Positions 63,023-64,000 of a stretch of DNA of 64,000 nt are shown here, one piece after another. The stretch is from contig CM039462.1 of the NCBI GenBank assembly GCA_022414725.1, positions 15,942,268 through 16,006,267 of the forward strand, in the 5' to 3' direction. Position 1 is the first letter of the stretch. Each line of letters starts with the position of its first letter. The notes beneath the pieces are model-generated. The model did no database searches. It was not told the origin of the DNA and was given only the letters and a program-made list of their open reading frames with translations. The translations under genes were made by a program, and so were the position numbers. The stretch comes from Microglena sp. YARC (taxonomy: Eukaryota > Chlorophyta > Chlorophyceae > Chlamydomonadales > Chlamydomonadaceae).

Positions 63023-63200
63023 TCTTTTCGGCTACGAGCAGCAGCTTCTAGGCAGCTCCCCTGGCTGGCTAATCAGCCAAACCTAAAGCAGCCTAGTGCA
63101 CCTTGAAGCTGATGTTATCTAGCTGTGCTTAATTTGTGAGGCTTAGCCCAGTGACTGGCTCAGGGAGCTGCCTAGAAGCTGCTGCAAGTAGCAGAAAAGA
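63023..63200. mobile_element. MITE-like element with 38-bp terminal inverted repeats
   Basis: The left end (TCTTTTCGGCTACGAGCAGC, AGCTTCTAGGCAGCTCCC) and the reverse complement of the right end (TCTTTTCTGCTACTTGCAGC, AGCTTCTAGGCAGCTCCC) differ at only about four of 38 positions. The interior is about 100 bp without an ORF. Single-arm fragments occur at about 3760 and 42630. No target-site duplication is evident. Confidence 0.7.
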
Positions 63201-63204
63201 AAAA

Positions 63205-63500
63205 CAGTGCACTGTATCTCAGCTACATGGCTCAAGCTTTTGGATGCACTGCTCATGGGCCACTGTCTAGGGCCCCCCAAACCCCTGCCCACCCCCCAAC
63301 CCCAACCCCTGCCCACCCCAAATCCCAACCCCTGCCCCCACCACCCCAACCCCCACCATACATAACCCCCACCCTATAGAACCCCCCCCCCCCCCCCCCC
63401 CACCTCACACACACACACCACCACCACCACCACCGCACACACACTGTATCTCAGTTACATGGCTCAAGCTTTTTGGATGCACTGCTCATTGGTTGGGGTC
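63205..63500. repeat. Two-copy repeat flanking a C-rich stretch
   Basis: CACTGTATCTCAGCTACATG, GCTCAAGCTTTTGGATGCAC and TGCTCATGG at about 63208 recur at about 63443, separated by CCCCAACCCCTGCCCACC repeats and a C run. A weaker third copy is near 63785. Confidence 0.85.
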
Positions 63501-63685
63501 GGCTATGTTATGTAATATTAGTGAATACATTATATTAGATAATATTATATTATATTATATTATATTAGTCGGACGAGCCGTCTCACCATAATTTCGAATT
63601 TATTTGAAAACTAATCTCATTGTGACACTATAATAATATTAGTTAATATTATTTTTTCGAACACTAATACTAGTTGCCGTTCTCA
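63500..63685 (-). mobile_element. AT-rich TAATATTA dispersed repeat, copy 2
   Basis: Reverse orientation relative to 18405-18600: GTCGGCTATGTTATGTAATA, GTCGGACGAGCCGTCTCACC, AATCTCATTGTGACACTATA and AACACTAATACTAGTTGCCG. It contains a TATTA run of variable length. Confidence 0.65.
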
Positions 63686-63835
63686 TGGGTCACTGTCTTG
63701 GGCTTGTCTCATGGGCTTGCCTTGTGTCAACTATGGCCTATTTATGACAATACAATTTTAAATTTAACTTAGGTACAGACAACCCTTTATCTCAGTTAAA
63801 TTGCTCAAGCCAGGAATGGGTCTGCTCGCTGTCTA

Positions 63836-63870
63836 CACTGACACCGAGCCAGCCTGGCAGTCGGTACGCT
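63836..63870 (+). repeat. Further copy of the exon 60069-60191 end and donor
   Basis: CTGACACCGAGCCAGCCTGG, CAGTCGGTACGCTTGG matches AAAGACACAGAGCCAGCCTG, GCAGTCGGTACGTTTG at the exon end, 3.6 kb away. It shows that donor-side copies of this exon spread to the right edge of the window. Confidence 0.8.
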
Positions 63871-63899
63871 TGGCTAAACAACATGTATCTAGCCCATCC

Positions 63900-64000
63900 G
63901 ATAATGATAAAGCCTCGTGGGGCGTGCAATTAAGTGAACCCGTCGTAAGCGGCAGAGAACGGTCTTCCACCTCAACTGGACAAGCTACCATCGCGGTTGA
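63900..64000 (-). mobile_element. tRNA-derived SINE body, cut by window end
   Basis: Plus strand reads AATGATAAAGCCTCGTGGGG, CGTGC, AACCCGTCGTAAGCGG, GAGAACGGTCTTCCACCTCA, ACTGGACAAGCTACCATCGC, GGTTGA, the reverse of the SINE body. The tRNA head, if present, is beyond the window. Confidence 0.85.

Noticed and set aside
63143..63444. Gly/Trp-rich minus-strand ORFs
   Set aside because: Antisense of C-rich repeats; no coding support.

Overview
The window looks like nuclear DNA of an intron-rich, very repeat-rich eukaryote. Every intron I can define is GT-AG with GTGAGT- or GTAAGT-like donors. The exons are GC-biased islands of 64 to 694 bases inside kilobases of micro- and minisatellite, and tRNA-derived SINE copies recur. 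There is no operon structure, no Shine-Dalgarno pattern and no rRNA. A green alga or other unicellular protist is plausible, but the taxon is an inference that I cannot prove from sequence alone.

The dominant object is one plus-strand gene assembled here by eye from splice sites and reading phase. Twenty-two exons between 8522 and 60191 join with every intron phase compatible and no internal stop, giving about 3.67 kb of coding sequence (about 1,222 codons) in about 51.7 kb. The predicted protein has a Gly/Ser/Pro/Asp-rich disordered N-terminal third. After it come charged, mostly helical segments with coiled-coil character, an Asp/Glu block, and basic/acidic helical C-terminal segments. I do not recognise the family and see no catalytic motif. 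The true start is uncertain (a candidate first exon lies at 4380-4445), and the gene may continue past the window.

The most striking feature is that nearly every exon is flanked by a tandem array of partial copies of itself. Arrays upstream of an exon repeat [intron end + acceptor + exon head], with the real exon as the 3'-most copy. Arrays downstream repeat [exon tail + donor + intron start], with the real exon as the 5'-most copy. These arrays, with simple repeats (a 51-bp minisatellite of about 80 units, a CCT tract, ATAC, GAGT and CAC/CAT arrays, a CCCATG/CCCACA array), make up most of the window and produce many long spurious ORFs.

Other layers are: a tRNA-derived SINE family (at least seven copies or fragments); an element family starting GGCGGAGCCCCC and ending in a GCGTCGC hairpin, one copy of which contains a 1.2-kb G-rich minisatellite; a roughly 200-bp family starting TATAGCGATCGCTA (four copies, both orientations); an AT-rich TAATATTA family; a MITE-like inverted-repeat element at 63.0 kb; and a tandem segmental duplication (14.2-16.5 kb plus 22.35-23.1 kb repeated at 23.1-25.9 kb). 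At the left edge, a minus-strand exon (826-1047) resembles the family with a VDEVWHxH motif (glycine-rich-domain-protein-like). The 61.1-62.2 kb stretch is an unexplained non-repetitive island.
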